Source: CAZFYZ01 sp964523735
GTDB lineage: Bacteria > Armatimonadota > UBA5829
Length of the DNA stretch: 9,884 bases
Assembly (NCBI GenBank): GCA_964523735.1
Contig: CAZFYZ010000134.1
Location: 1 to 9,884 of the forward strand
Reading direction: 5' to 3'
A model generated the notes under the pieces. It had not been told where the DNA came from. It searched no databases and worked only from the letters and a program-made list of their open reading frames with translations. Below, in pieces: positions 1 to 6,232 of this stretch. The translations under genes were made by a program, and so were the position numbers. Each line of letters begins with the position of its first letter. Position 1 is the first letter of the stretch.

Positions 1-70
1 GGGATGCGCCTTACCTACCTCAACCTGATTTTACACACAACAGTGTACGCTACCCTATAGCGCCGTTTGA

Positions 71-100
71 TTGACTGCGTCTTGGAGGTCGTGCTATACT
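71..100 (+). promoter_or_regulatory. Sigma-70-type promoter of the response regulator gene
   Basis: A TTGACT -35 element (71-76) and a TATACT -10 element (95-100) are separated by 18 bases, each matching the consensus at five of six positions. The predicted transcript would start near 106-108, giving a leader of about 28 bases that contains the AGGAGG ribosome site at 121-126. Bases 1-70 before it show no gene, only a weak TACAC/GTGTA inverted repeat near 32-47. Confidence 0.6.
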
Positions 101-120
101 TGAAGCCGACGGAGTGCAAC

Positions 121-126
121 AGGAGG
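121..126 (+). promoter_or_regulatory. Ribosome binding site that fixes the response regulator start
   Basis: A perfect AGGAGG lies eight bases before GTG 135. An in-frame GTG at 114 lies upstream of this site and would translate through it, adding seven residues with no homology to receiver domains, so GTG 135 is the likely start. Confidence 0.8.
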
Positions 127-134
127 TTTTCTGC

Positions 135-548
135 GTGCCGAAGAAGATACTAGCCGTTGATGATGAGAAACACATAGTCCGCCTCGTTCAGGTTAACCTC
201 GAACGGGCGGGTTACCAGGTAGTAACCGCCAACGATGGCAAGGAAGCCCTGGAGAAGGTCACAGCGGAGAACCCGGATCTTGTGGTCCTGGACGTGATGA
301 TGCCCTATATGGACGGTTTCGAGGTGCTGCAAAACATGCGCAGAAACCCAGCCACCAGGGACATCCCGGTGATTATGTTAACCGCCAAGGCTCAGGATGC
401 TGACGTGTTCAAGGGCTGGCAATCTGGCGTGGACTGCTACCTGACTAAGCCGTTCAACCCGATGGAGCTGCTGTCGTTCGTAAAGAGGATATTCGATTCG
501 ATGGGCGGCGGGCCCGGCGGCGGCGGAAGAATTGAGATCAACCTCTAA
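135..548 (+). CDS. Single-domain response regulator (CheY/PleD-type receiver)
   Basis: A stand-alone phosphoacceptor receiver of 137 residues from GTG 135, without a DNA-binding or enzymatic output domain. All key receiver residues are visible: the acidic pair D9-D10 (AVDDE), the phosphorylation site D53 (VLDVMMP), T83 (MLTAKA), and K105 before a cis-proline (LTKPF). Residues 1-123 are the receiver; the last 14 are an odd glycine-rich tail (GGGPGGGG followed by RIEINL). Such proteins are cytoplasmic and normally pass phosphate or bind a partner such as a motor, kinase or diguanylate cyclase. No histidine kinase lies beside it, so its partner is unknown. It has its own promoter and is followed after 85 bases by a small membrane protein, probably on the same transcript. 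A short GCTCCA/TGGAGC hairpin (549-567) sits right after the stop codon but lacks a T-run. Family is certain; target is not. Confidence 0.93.
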   Translation: MPKKILAVDDEKHIVRLVQVNLERAGYQVVTANDGKEALEKVTAENPDLVVLDVMMPYMDGFEVLQNMRRNPATRDIPVIMLTAKAQDADVFKGWQSGVDCYLTKPFNPMELLSFVKRIFDSMGGGPGGGGRIEINL

Positions 549-633
549 GCTCCAGGGCCATTGGAGCCAATAGATACTCTGGGAGATCCGTGAGTTTCGG
601 CGGCGACCCCAGAACTTTGACTGGAGAGGGATC

Positions 634-837
634 GTGTCGGATAGGAAGTCCTTTGCTATTGGTCTTGGAATTGCCTTAGGTATTGGCGCAGTGGCTACTA
701 CAGTGGCCATTTACTCCGCACGTCATCGTGAGACTGCGCCGCGCGACATCAACGAGATATTTGACGCGGCGAGGCACACGGTGCAGAAGCTTGACGAAGC
801 GCTCGACGTATTGAGGAAGTCAACGAAGGCGAGCTGA
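634..837 (+). CDS. Small single-pass membrane protein, function unknown
   Basis: A 67-residue protein starting at GTG 634, with GGAG seven bases before it within a GGAGAGGG run. Residues 7-27 form one hydrophobic, glycine-rich segment (FAIGLGIALGIGAVATTVAIY), preceded by a charged SDRK and followed by a basic RHR, so an N-out or N-in membrane anchor is likely. Residues 38-63 look like an amphipathic helix (NEIFDAARHTVQKLDEALDVL) that would lie in the cytoplasm or along the membrane. The layout resembles YtxH-like small proteins, but I cannot assign the family. It sits between the response regulator and a terminator, so it is probably co-transcribed with the receiver and may be a partner of it; that is inference only. 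Confidence 0.7.
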   Translation: MSDRKSFAIGLGIALGIGAVATTVAIYSARHRETAPRDINEIFDAARHTVQKLDEALDVLRKSTKAS

Positions 838-867
838 CCGGAGTAGGGCGCATGGTTTTGAGTCCAG

Positions 868-909
868 CGGCGCGACGCATGACTGTGTCGCGCCGTTTGC
901 TGTCTCTCT
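868..909 (+). terminator. Rho-independent terminator of the response regulator unit
   Basis: CGGCGCGAC (868-876) pairs perfectly with GTCGCGCCG (887-895), and a further G-U and C-G pair leave a loop of six bases. The stem is followed by a moderately T-rich stretch (TTTGCTGTCTCTCT). It works in the plus direction only, since the opposite side has no T-run. The U tract is imperfect, so efficiency is uncertain. Bases 910-1005 beyond it show nothing recognisable. Confidence 0.65.
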
Positions 910-1005
910 AGATAGGACGCACCATAAGGCACGTTATGTTAACCACCCAACTCGAGCCGCCTCTCATCTTGCCCAGCGGTCGAGGTTTGGTGATTGCCTC
1001 GTTGG

Positions 1006-1341
1006 TCACGCTACGCGCTCCTGCTTTCGCTCTGGCTGGTTCCTGATAGTTGCCCAGTATTCCTCACGCACATCCTCGTCGATCTCAATCGGTGAGCCGG
1101 ATGCCCATGGATAGCGATCACCGCCGTTTCTCTTGCACCCGGAGATCCAGTATTCCTCGCCAGTGTCAGCGTCTGTGTGGTTGCCACATCCAATCCAGTG
1201 CGTGCGCTCCAGACGTTTCCCACGGTAGTAGACTGTCCTGCCTGACTTTGAGAACGTGACACGGCCTATCCAAGCCGGCCCACGGTCATCGTGCCCACCT
1301 GGATGCGTCTTGAGTTCTATGTACATGATCCGCGACTTCAT
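1006..1341 (-). CDS. Small conserved protein of unknown function (family often mislabelled DXP synthase)
   Basis: A 111-residue protein if started at ATG 1341, which has GGAG seven bases upstream (within GGCGGAGTAGTAGG). A longer reading frame back to 1428 has no good ribosome site and adds low-complexity Ser/Arg sequence. The core is dense in conserved-looking motifs: THPGGHDDRGPAWIGRV, TFSKSGRTVYYRGKRL, TGEEYWISGCKRNGGDRY and IEIDEDVREEYW. From memory, small proteins with these motifs are often annotated as 1-deoxy-D-xylulose-5-phosphate synthase. That name cannot be right here: the length is about a sixth of the real enzyme and no thiamine diphosphate motif is present. No signal peptide or membrane segment is visible. 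It lies 121 bases downstream of the radical SAM gene on the same strand and could share its transcript. The function is unknown. Confidence 0.75.
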   Translation of the reverse strand: MKSRIMYIELKTHPGGHDDRGPAWIGRVTFSKSGRTVYYRGKRLERTHWIGCGNHTDADTGEEYWISGCKRNGGDRYPWASGSPIEIDEDVREEYWATIRNQPERKQERVA

Positions 1342-1462
1342 CCTACTACTCCGCCTGTTGCCTTGGGTTGCCAACAGCATGGATGCGCTAGATGCGCGCG
1401 AGGTCACAGATGCGGTTCGTGTAACCACAGGGGCACGGAAGTGTTCTGACTTTGTAATCCCG

Positions 1463-2536
1463 TTACAGGCACAGGTTGAGCGCTGTCCCGTCCGACTTGC
1501 AGCAGCCCTGTTCGCTTACATTCACAAGCTCAGCCTCATAGCCGGATCTTCTGACAGCCAGCGCGCCGCAGGTCGGGCAGTAGGTATTCTCGCCAGTCTC
1601 GGTTCTCAGGTTGCCGAGGTAGACGAACTGCAGGCCGGCGCGTCGGCCTATCTCAACTGCTCGATCAAGGGTGGCAGGCGGTGTAGGCGAAATCGCTGAG
1701 AGTTCTCCATAGGGCATGAAGCGTGTTACATGCCAGGGGGTTTCCGCGCCGAGGTTCTCAACGATCCACGACGCGATCCGGCCAAGGTTCTCGTCGCTGT
1801 CGTTCCAGCCGGGAATGATATTGGTGACGCACTCGACGTGCATTCCCCACTTATCCTTCGCCCGCACAGCCACGTCGAAAATGCCTTGCCAGGTCGGTAT
1901 CTTGATCAGTTCCTTGTAGTATCGATCTTCCATGCTCTTGAGATCGACCCTGTAGACGTCCAGATAGGGCCCGATCAGGTCAAGTGCTTCCGGCGTGGCA
2001 TAGCCATTGGTGACATATACAGTGTAGAGACCGGCTTCCTTGCAGAGCTTGGCACAGTCAACCGTGTAGGTGGTCCAGATCGAGGGTTCGTTGTAGGTCC
2101 AGGCGACACCCTCGCAAGAGTGATTCTTCGCCAACGAGACCAGCATCTCCGGAGAGACCCCTGTGCTGCACGTCCGCCCTTCCGAACCAAGCGCGTCCGC
2201 ATAGGCGATCTCCCAGTTCTGACAGAAGACGCACCGGAAGTTGCAGCCTAACGTGCCGACCGAGAAGCATCTGCTCCCGGGCTTATAGTGAAACACGGGC
2301 TTCTTCTCTATGGGATCAGCGGCTGCGGATGAGATGACACCGTAGATCGTTGTGTACAGTGTGCCTTCATAATTGATCACAGTTCGGCAGTGCCCCACCC
2401 CACCCTCGGCAATACTGCACCGCCACTGGCACATGTTGCACCGCCAGCGCCCTTCGTGAAGACGCTCAGACAAGGCGGCTTCACGTAAGGCTCCAGCCTG
2501 CCTCAGAACGGAAACCTCTCTCTCCTGTACACGCAC
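1463..2536 (-). CDS. amrS: AmmeMemoRadiSam system radical SAM enzyme
   Basis: A radical SAM protein of 357 residues from GTG 2536, which has TGAGG eight bases before it. The frame stays open to 2677, but that start lacks a ribosome site and would reach deep into the divergent gene. The cluster motif CNFRCVFC (C98, C102, C105) binds the 4Fe-4S cluster that cleaves S-adenosylmethionine. An N-terminal cysteine set (CNMCQWRC, then GHC; C33, C36, C40, C50) and the stretches DPIEKKPVFHYKPGS, YNEPSIW, VYRVDLKSM and WHVTRFMP are hallmarks of the AmrS family, related to pyruvate formate-lyase activating enzymes. The C-terminus keeps one zinc-knuckle half (YCPTCG), but the expected second CxxCG appears as CCKSDG. 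Family members often sit with AmmA and Memo proteins, neither of which is in this window. The substrate is unknown for this family as far as I know. Confidence 0.9.
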   Translation of the reverse strand: MRVQEREVSVLRQAGALREAALSERLHEGRWRCNMCQWRCSIAEGGVGHCRTVINYEGTLYTTIYGVISSAAADPIEKKPVFHYKPGSRCFSVGTLGCNFRCVFCQNWEIAYADALGSEGRTCSTGVSPEMLVSLAKNHSCEGVAWTYNEPSIWTTYTVDCAKLCKEAGLYTVYVTNGYATPEALDLIGPYLDVYRVDLKSMEDRYYKELIKIPTWQGIFDVAVRAKDKWGMHVECVTNIIPGWNDSDENLGRIASWIVENLGAETPWHVTRFMPYGELSAISPTPPATLDRAVEIGRRAGLQFVYLGNLRTETGENTYCPTCGALAVRRSGYEAELVNVSEQGCCKSDGTALNLCL

Positions 2537-2579
2537 AGTGGTAACCTCAGTCTTTGCGAATGGTGAAGGCCGGATCTGC

Positions 2580-2633
2580 CTGAAAATGCGCTCAACACCT
2601 GCCGATAATAGGTCTGTGAGCCGGAAACCTAAA
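2580..2633. promoter_or_regulatory. Possible divergent promoter region between amrS and the c-di-GMP gene
   Basis: A near-symmetric -10-like core, GATAATA (2604-2610), reads GATAAT on the plus strand and TATTAT on the minus strand. On the plus strand a weak CTGAAA -35 lies 18 bases upstream (2580-2585). On the minus strand a weak TTTAGG -35 (2628-2633) lies 17 bases away. A minus transcript from here would start near 2598 and fit amrS starting at 2536. A plus transcript would start near 2616 and would force a later start for the signalling protein. Both -35 elements are poor matches, so this is only a candidate. Confidence 0.2.
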
Positions 2634-5243
2634 GCATCCAACAGCCCCGCCGATCCGTCCAGCGGTGATTTCCCCACGTTGGAACCCCAGCCCTACATTC
2701 GGCAAACGGACCCTCTGCGCGTTCTGCTGGCTCACTCGACCACTGAAGACAACATCGACACGATGGCAAGAGATGTCTGCGAGCTTGCGAAAGCCTCCAC
2801 GAGCGCGTGCTGGGCCATGCTGAGTGTTCGCGACAATGCCAGCCCTGACCTGCTTGTCCTCTACCCCTCTGATACCGCATCTGAACTCAAGACAAGGCAG
2901 AAGATTGAGTTGCTCGATGGGAGTCCAGCTCAGCTCGCGACGTCTGTAAGCACAACCATGACAGGGGACCGGGCATCGCTGGAACCCGGCTTTGCCGAAG
3001 TCGCGCCCTTGCAGGCTTCAGTCTTCGTTCACACGCCAATGACATGTGGCGGCAGATCGAATGGCCTTCTAACCGTCGGGTTCGAACACGCCCAGACAGC
3101 CGAGGGCAGTATCGAGACCCTGCAGGAACTCGCCTCACTCGCATCGCCCTGGTTCGGCTACCACATAACACTGCAGCTCACTAGATCGCGTATCAGCAAT
3201 GCGGAAGCAGCTCTGGGGGGAATCGCCAGGCTAGGTCCAGTGGCGACGCAGGAAGAGGCACGACAGGCAATCGTAACGGCCGGGTGTAGGATGCTCGGGA
3301 CAGACATGATTGCACTCTTCACCATCGATCCCTGCGTGGCCGAAGTGGAGTACTCAAGCTCTGAGCCTGTTGACGACGCACTGGCTTCAGCTTTCTGGGA
3401 GTTGTTCGGTCAGAACGCTACCAGTCGGAATGACGAGGGCGTTTGGGTGATACGTGAAGTGGTCAAAGAGGCTCGCCACAACGAACGGGCAACCAAGATC
3501 TTCTCCGAGCGCGGAATCAGCAGTATACTGGCTTGCCCGGTGCACTCAAATGCCGGCGCAACAGGGGTCCTGGTCGTGTTTCACAGATGCAGACTCGTTG
3601 ATACCGACGACCAAGCGACCCTCATATCGACCGTCGGGGCACTGGCGACTTCGGTGATCTCGTATGCATACGCCGTGGAGCAGTCCACCTGCCTGCTTGA
3701 TGACCTTGCTGGCGCTAACCAGGAACTGTCCGTTCAGGCTGCACAGGATGGCCTCACGAACCTTCCGAACCACAGGGCATTCCAGCAGGGTCTGGCAGAG
3801 ATGTGCAGGCGATCTACGGCCACACGGCGCCCGTTCTCCCTTGTCATGATCGACGTCGACCACTTCAAGCTGTACAATGACAGCTACGGCCACCAGGAGG
3901 GCGATGCGGCGTTGCGCGACGTTGCCGGCGTCATATCCTCCGGCCTAAGACATGAAGACATGGCTGCCCGGTATGGAGGTGAGGAGTTCGCTATCGCGTT
4001 CGCTGGTATTGGGAGGGACAACGCCAGACAGGTATCTGAACGCATAAGGCGAGCAGTTGCCGAGCACCCGTTCGCGAGCGGTCGCCTCACCATCAGTATC
4101 GGTGTCGCGGAGTTTCCCGCTGACGGTAGCTCACCCAGTGAGATAATTGAGCACGCCGATCGCGCCCTCTACCACGCCAAGTCCACAGGCCGGAACAAGG
4201 TTGTCACCTGGGGCAGCGCAGAGACCCATAACGAGGAAGCCTGGGCGTCAAGCTTACGTCCTGCACACTCCATGCTTGTGATCGAGCCCCGCCATGTCGA
4301 CCCATCGACACGAATCGAGGGCATCCTCGACAAGGCGGCATTTGATACCCAGTTCGTGGAAGACGCCGACGCGGCCGTCGAGGCTCTCAAGGCTCGGGTT
4401 TTTCATGTGGCTCTGGTGTGCCGCACTTCTGCGGACGCCATCGGCGATCTCAGCAAAATGGCAGCCATCCATCCTTGCATGCCGATCGTACTTCTCACAG
4501 ACAGTGCCTACACGACGCCAGACCTCAGGGCCTTGCCGATGGGTGCCTCTGATGTTATCACGCGACCGCGAACACCCGCAGAGCTCTCCGTGGTCGTAGA
4601 CCGCATTCTGGAGCGCGTCAGGATGGAGAAGCAGAGACTGACGCAGACCAGAGCGAGTGTACAAGATCAAGCCATAGAGGCGCTGATGGCCGCCGTCGCG
4701 GCGAAGGACCCGATCACTGCAATGCATAGCGAGGGTGTCGCGTCTCTGTCACTGGCTATTGCCGATCGCCTGGGTCTACCAGACAGCGAACGCCGTGCAC
4801 TCGAAGTGGCTGCACGCCTTCATGATGTTGGAAAGCTGAGCCTGCCCGACAAATGTCTGAACAAAATCACACCGCTGACGGATGACGAGTGGCGTGCGGT
4901 TCGCGAACATCCCGTAACGGGCAGCAGAATCGTGGGAGCGATCACGGAGCTATCCTACGTGAGCAACATCGTGCGTCACCACCACGAGCGGCTCGACGGC
5001 AGCGGTTACCCTGATGGCCTGTCTGATGCCGCAATACCCTACCTTGCAAAGCTTATAGCTGTAGTCGACGCCTATCAGGCAATGACATCCGACCGCGCCT
5101 ATCGGCGCGCGATGTCACCCGCGCAGGCAATAGCAGAACTGCAGAGGCATTCGGGAGTCCATTACGATCCGCACATCGTCGAGACCCTTACCAACCACCT
5201 TGCCTCCACCGAGGAAAGCGACATCCTGGGCCAGGCCGCTTAG
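2586..5243 (+). CDS. GAF-GAF-GGDEF-pseudoreceiver-HD-GYP cyclic di-GMP protein
   Basis: A cytoplasmic signalling protein of 885 residues from ATG 2586. Order: a Ser/Pro-rich leader (1-43), two GAF-like sensor domains (about 44-194 and 209-362), a short helical linker, GGDEF (387-541), a receiver-like domain (557-680) and HD-GYP (692-874). The diguanylate cyclase has an intact GGEEF (464-468), metal aspartates D423/D425 in MIDVDHFK, and an inhibitory RxxD (RHED, 455-458) five residues before it. HD-GYP keeps H714, HDVGK (H746, D747, K750), H775, HHHE (798-801), GYP (807-809) and D828, so c-di-GMP hydrolysis is expected. The receiver has lost the acidic pair (VIEPR), the phospho-Asp (VALVCRT) and the lysine (ITRPR). 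No start has a clear ribosome site: GTG 2538, GTG 2616 and TTG 2679 are alternatives. No membrane segment is seen. Confidence 0.92.
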   Translation: MRSTPADNRSVSRKPKASNSPADPSSGDFPTLEPQPYIRQTDPLRVLLAHSTTEDNIDTMARDVCELAKASTSACWAMLSVRDNASPDLLVLYPSDTASELKTRQKIELLDGSPAQLATSVSTTMTGDRASLEPGFAEVAPLQASVFVHTPMTCGGRSNGLLTVGFEHAQTAEGSIETLQELASLASPWFGYHITLQLTRSRISNAEAALGGIARLGPVATQEEARQAIVTAGCRMLGTDMIALFTIDPCVAEVEYSSSEPVDDALASAFWELFGQNATSRNDEGVWVIREVVKEARHNERATKIFSERGISSILACPVHSNAGATGVLVVFHRCRLVDTDDQATLISTVGALATSVISYAYAVEQSTCLLDDLAGANQELSVQAAQDGLTNLPNHRAFQQGLAEMCRRSTATRRPFSLVMIDVDHFKLYNDSYGHQEGDAALRDVAGVISSGLRHEDMAARYGGEEFAIAFAGIGRDNARQVSERIRRAVAEHPFASGRLTISIGVAEFPADGSSPSEIIEHADRALYHAKSTGRNKVVTWGSAETHNEEAWASSLRPAHSMLVIEPRHVDPSTRIEGILDKAAFDTQFVEDADAAVEALKARVFHVALVCRTSADAIGDLSKMAAIHPCMPIVLLTDSAYTTPDLRALPMGASDVITRPRTPAELSVVVDRILERVRMEKQRLTQTRASVQDQAIEALMAAVAAKDPITAMHSEGVASLSLAIADRLGLPDSERRALEVAARLHDVGKLSLPDKCLNKITPLTDDEWRAVREHPVTGSRIVGAITELSYVSNIVRHHHERLDGSGYPDGLSDAAIPYLAKLIAVVDAYQAMTSDRAYRRAMSPAQAIAELQRHSGVHYDPHIVETLTNHLASTEESDILGQAA

Positions 5244-6136
5244 GTAGCCTCCTCAGCGCGCTTACCCAATCCGCGGATGATCTTGAACAGGGCCTGGGTA
5301 CCCTCATCGCTGCTTCCCGAGGCCTCCGCGCATCTGAAGAGCTGATGGACCTCAGCCGTTCCCATTAGCGGAAGCAGGTTCTGGGCAGCCCACTCAAGTG
5401 CTATGCGCAGGTCTTTTTGCTGCAGGGATATTTTGAACCCGGGGCTCCAGTCTTTACTGATCATCTTCGGGCCGAGGTTAGACAACATCCACGATCCCGC
5501 CGCTCCGGGCGTGATAGCCTCCAAGAGTCTTGCCGGGTCGATTCCCGACCGTAATCCAAGCGCAAGCCCTTCGCACGTCGCCAGGATGTTGAGGCCGCAC
5601 ACTACCTGGTTGCACAGCTTCGCGATCTGGCCACTGCCGACAGGACCCATGTGAGTGATGCGCGAACCGAGCGCTTCGAAGACGGGCCTGGCCTCCGCTA
5701 GAGTATCGGCGTCGCCCCCGACCATTATCGAGAGTGTCCCACCAATGGCGCCGGATTCCCCGCCGCTGACTGGCGCATCAAGAAAACGAAGACCTCTCGC
5801 TTGACAGTCCGAGCCGATCTCCATAGCCGCCGCCGGCGAGATAGTGCTCATGTCTGCGATCAAAACTCCCGGTTTGGCTAGCGCCAAGACTCTCTGCGGG
5901 CCTGCCAACACCTCCTTAACAACGGGAGAGTCGGGCAGAATGGTTATCACCATCTGAACATTCTGAGAGGCCTCTCCTGGCGATACGGCTATCTCGGCGC
6001 CACGCTCGGCTAAAGCCTCAGATTTGGAGCGCGTGCGGTTGTAGACGCGAACCTGATAGCCCGCATTCAGCAGATTGCAGGCCATCGGCATACCCATCGC
6101 ACCAAGCCCGATGAAGCCTATCTTTGTGATGCTCAT
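5240..6136 (-). CDS. NAD(P)-dependent beta-hydroxyacid dehydrogenase (HIBADH/GarR family)
   Basis: A 298-residue cytosolic oxidoreductase. ATG 6136 has GGGGAGG six bases upstream; the frame runs open to 6217, but that extension would translate a terminator hairpin. The N-terminal Rossmann fold shows IGFIGLGAMGMPMACNLL (residues 6-23). NRT at 33-35, at the end of the second strand where NAD enzymes carry an acidic residue, suggests NADP(H). The substrate loop DAPVSGG (120-126), catalytic K173 with N176 (GSGQIAKLCNQ), and KDL at 241-243 are all present, so it should be active. The family reversibly oxidises 3-hydroxyisobutyrate, tartronate semialdehyde, succinic semialdehyde or related acids; the substrate cannot be read from sequence. 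No catabolic genes flank it. It follows the bifunctional nuclease after 96 bases that hold an intrinsic terminator. Its TAA overlaps the TAG of the convergent c-di-GMP gene. Confidence 0.92.
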   Translation of the reverse strand: MSITKIGFIGLGAMGMPMACNLLNAGYQVRVYNRTRSKSEALAERGAEIAVSPGEASQNVQMVITILPDSPVVKEVLAGPQRVLALAKPGVLIADMSTISPAAAMEIGSDCQARGLRFLDAPVSGGESGAIGGTLSIMVGGDADTLAEARPVFEALGSRITHMGPVGSGQIAKLCNQVVCGLNILATCEGLALGLRSGIDPARLLEAITPGAAGSWMLSNLGPKMISKDWSPGFKISLQQKDLRIALEWAAQNLLPLMGTAEVHQLFRCAEASGSSDEGTQALFKIIRGLGKRAEEAT

Positions 6137-6163
6137 GCTGTGCCTCCCCAGAACACCTCTGTC

Positions 6164-6205
6164 AAAAGCAAAAAGGGACGAAAGCACTATGTGTGCCTCC
6201 GCCCC
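6164..6205 (-). terminator. Strong intrinsic terminator between the nuclease and dehydrogenase genes
   Basis: Read on the minus strand, GGGGCGGAGGCAC (6205-6193) pairs over all 13 positions, three of them G-U, with GTGCTTTCGTCCC (6187-6175), leaving the loop ACATA. It is followed at once by TTTTTGCTTTT (6174-6164). This is the best terminator in the window. It ends the nuclease transcript, yet lies only 27 bases before the dehydrogenase ATG, so any transcript reaching that gene must pass it. Confidence 0.88.
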
Positions 6206-6232
6206 GTCCTCGTCCACAGTAACTTAGTTCGG

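Noticed and set aside
549..567. GCTCCA/TGGAGC hairpin after the response regulator as a terminator.
   Set aside because: Six pairs and no T-run; the stronger structure at 868-895 is the likely end of the unit.
1730..2251. A 173-codon plus-strand frame opposite amrS.
   Set aside because: It lies wholly antisense to a clear radical SAM gene, has no recognisable domain, and the composition fits a shadow frame.
2537..2677. Longer amrS start at GTG 2677, giving 404 residues.
   Set aside because: No ribosome site there, the added 47 residues are not like the family, and it would overlap the divergent gene; GTG 2536 has a proper TGAGG.
6137..6217. Longer dehydrogenase start at 6217 adding 27 residues.
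   Set aside because: The extension would translate the terminator hairpin and precedes the Rossmann fold; ATG 6136 has GGGGAGG.
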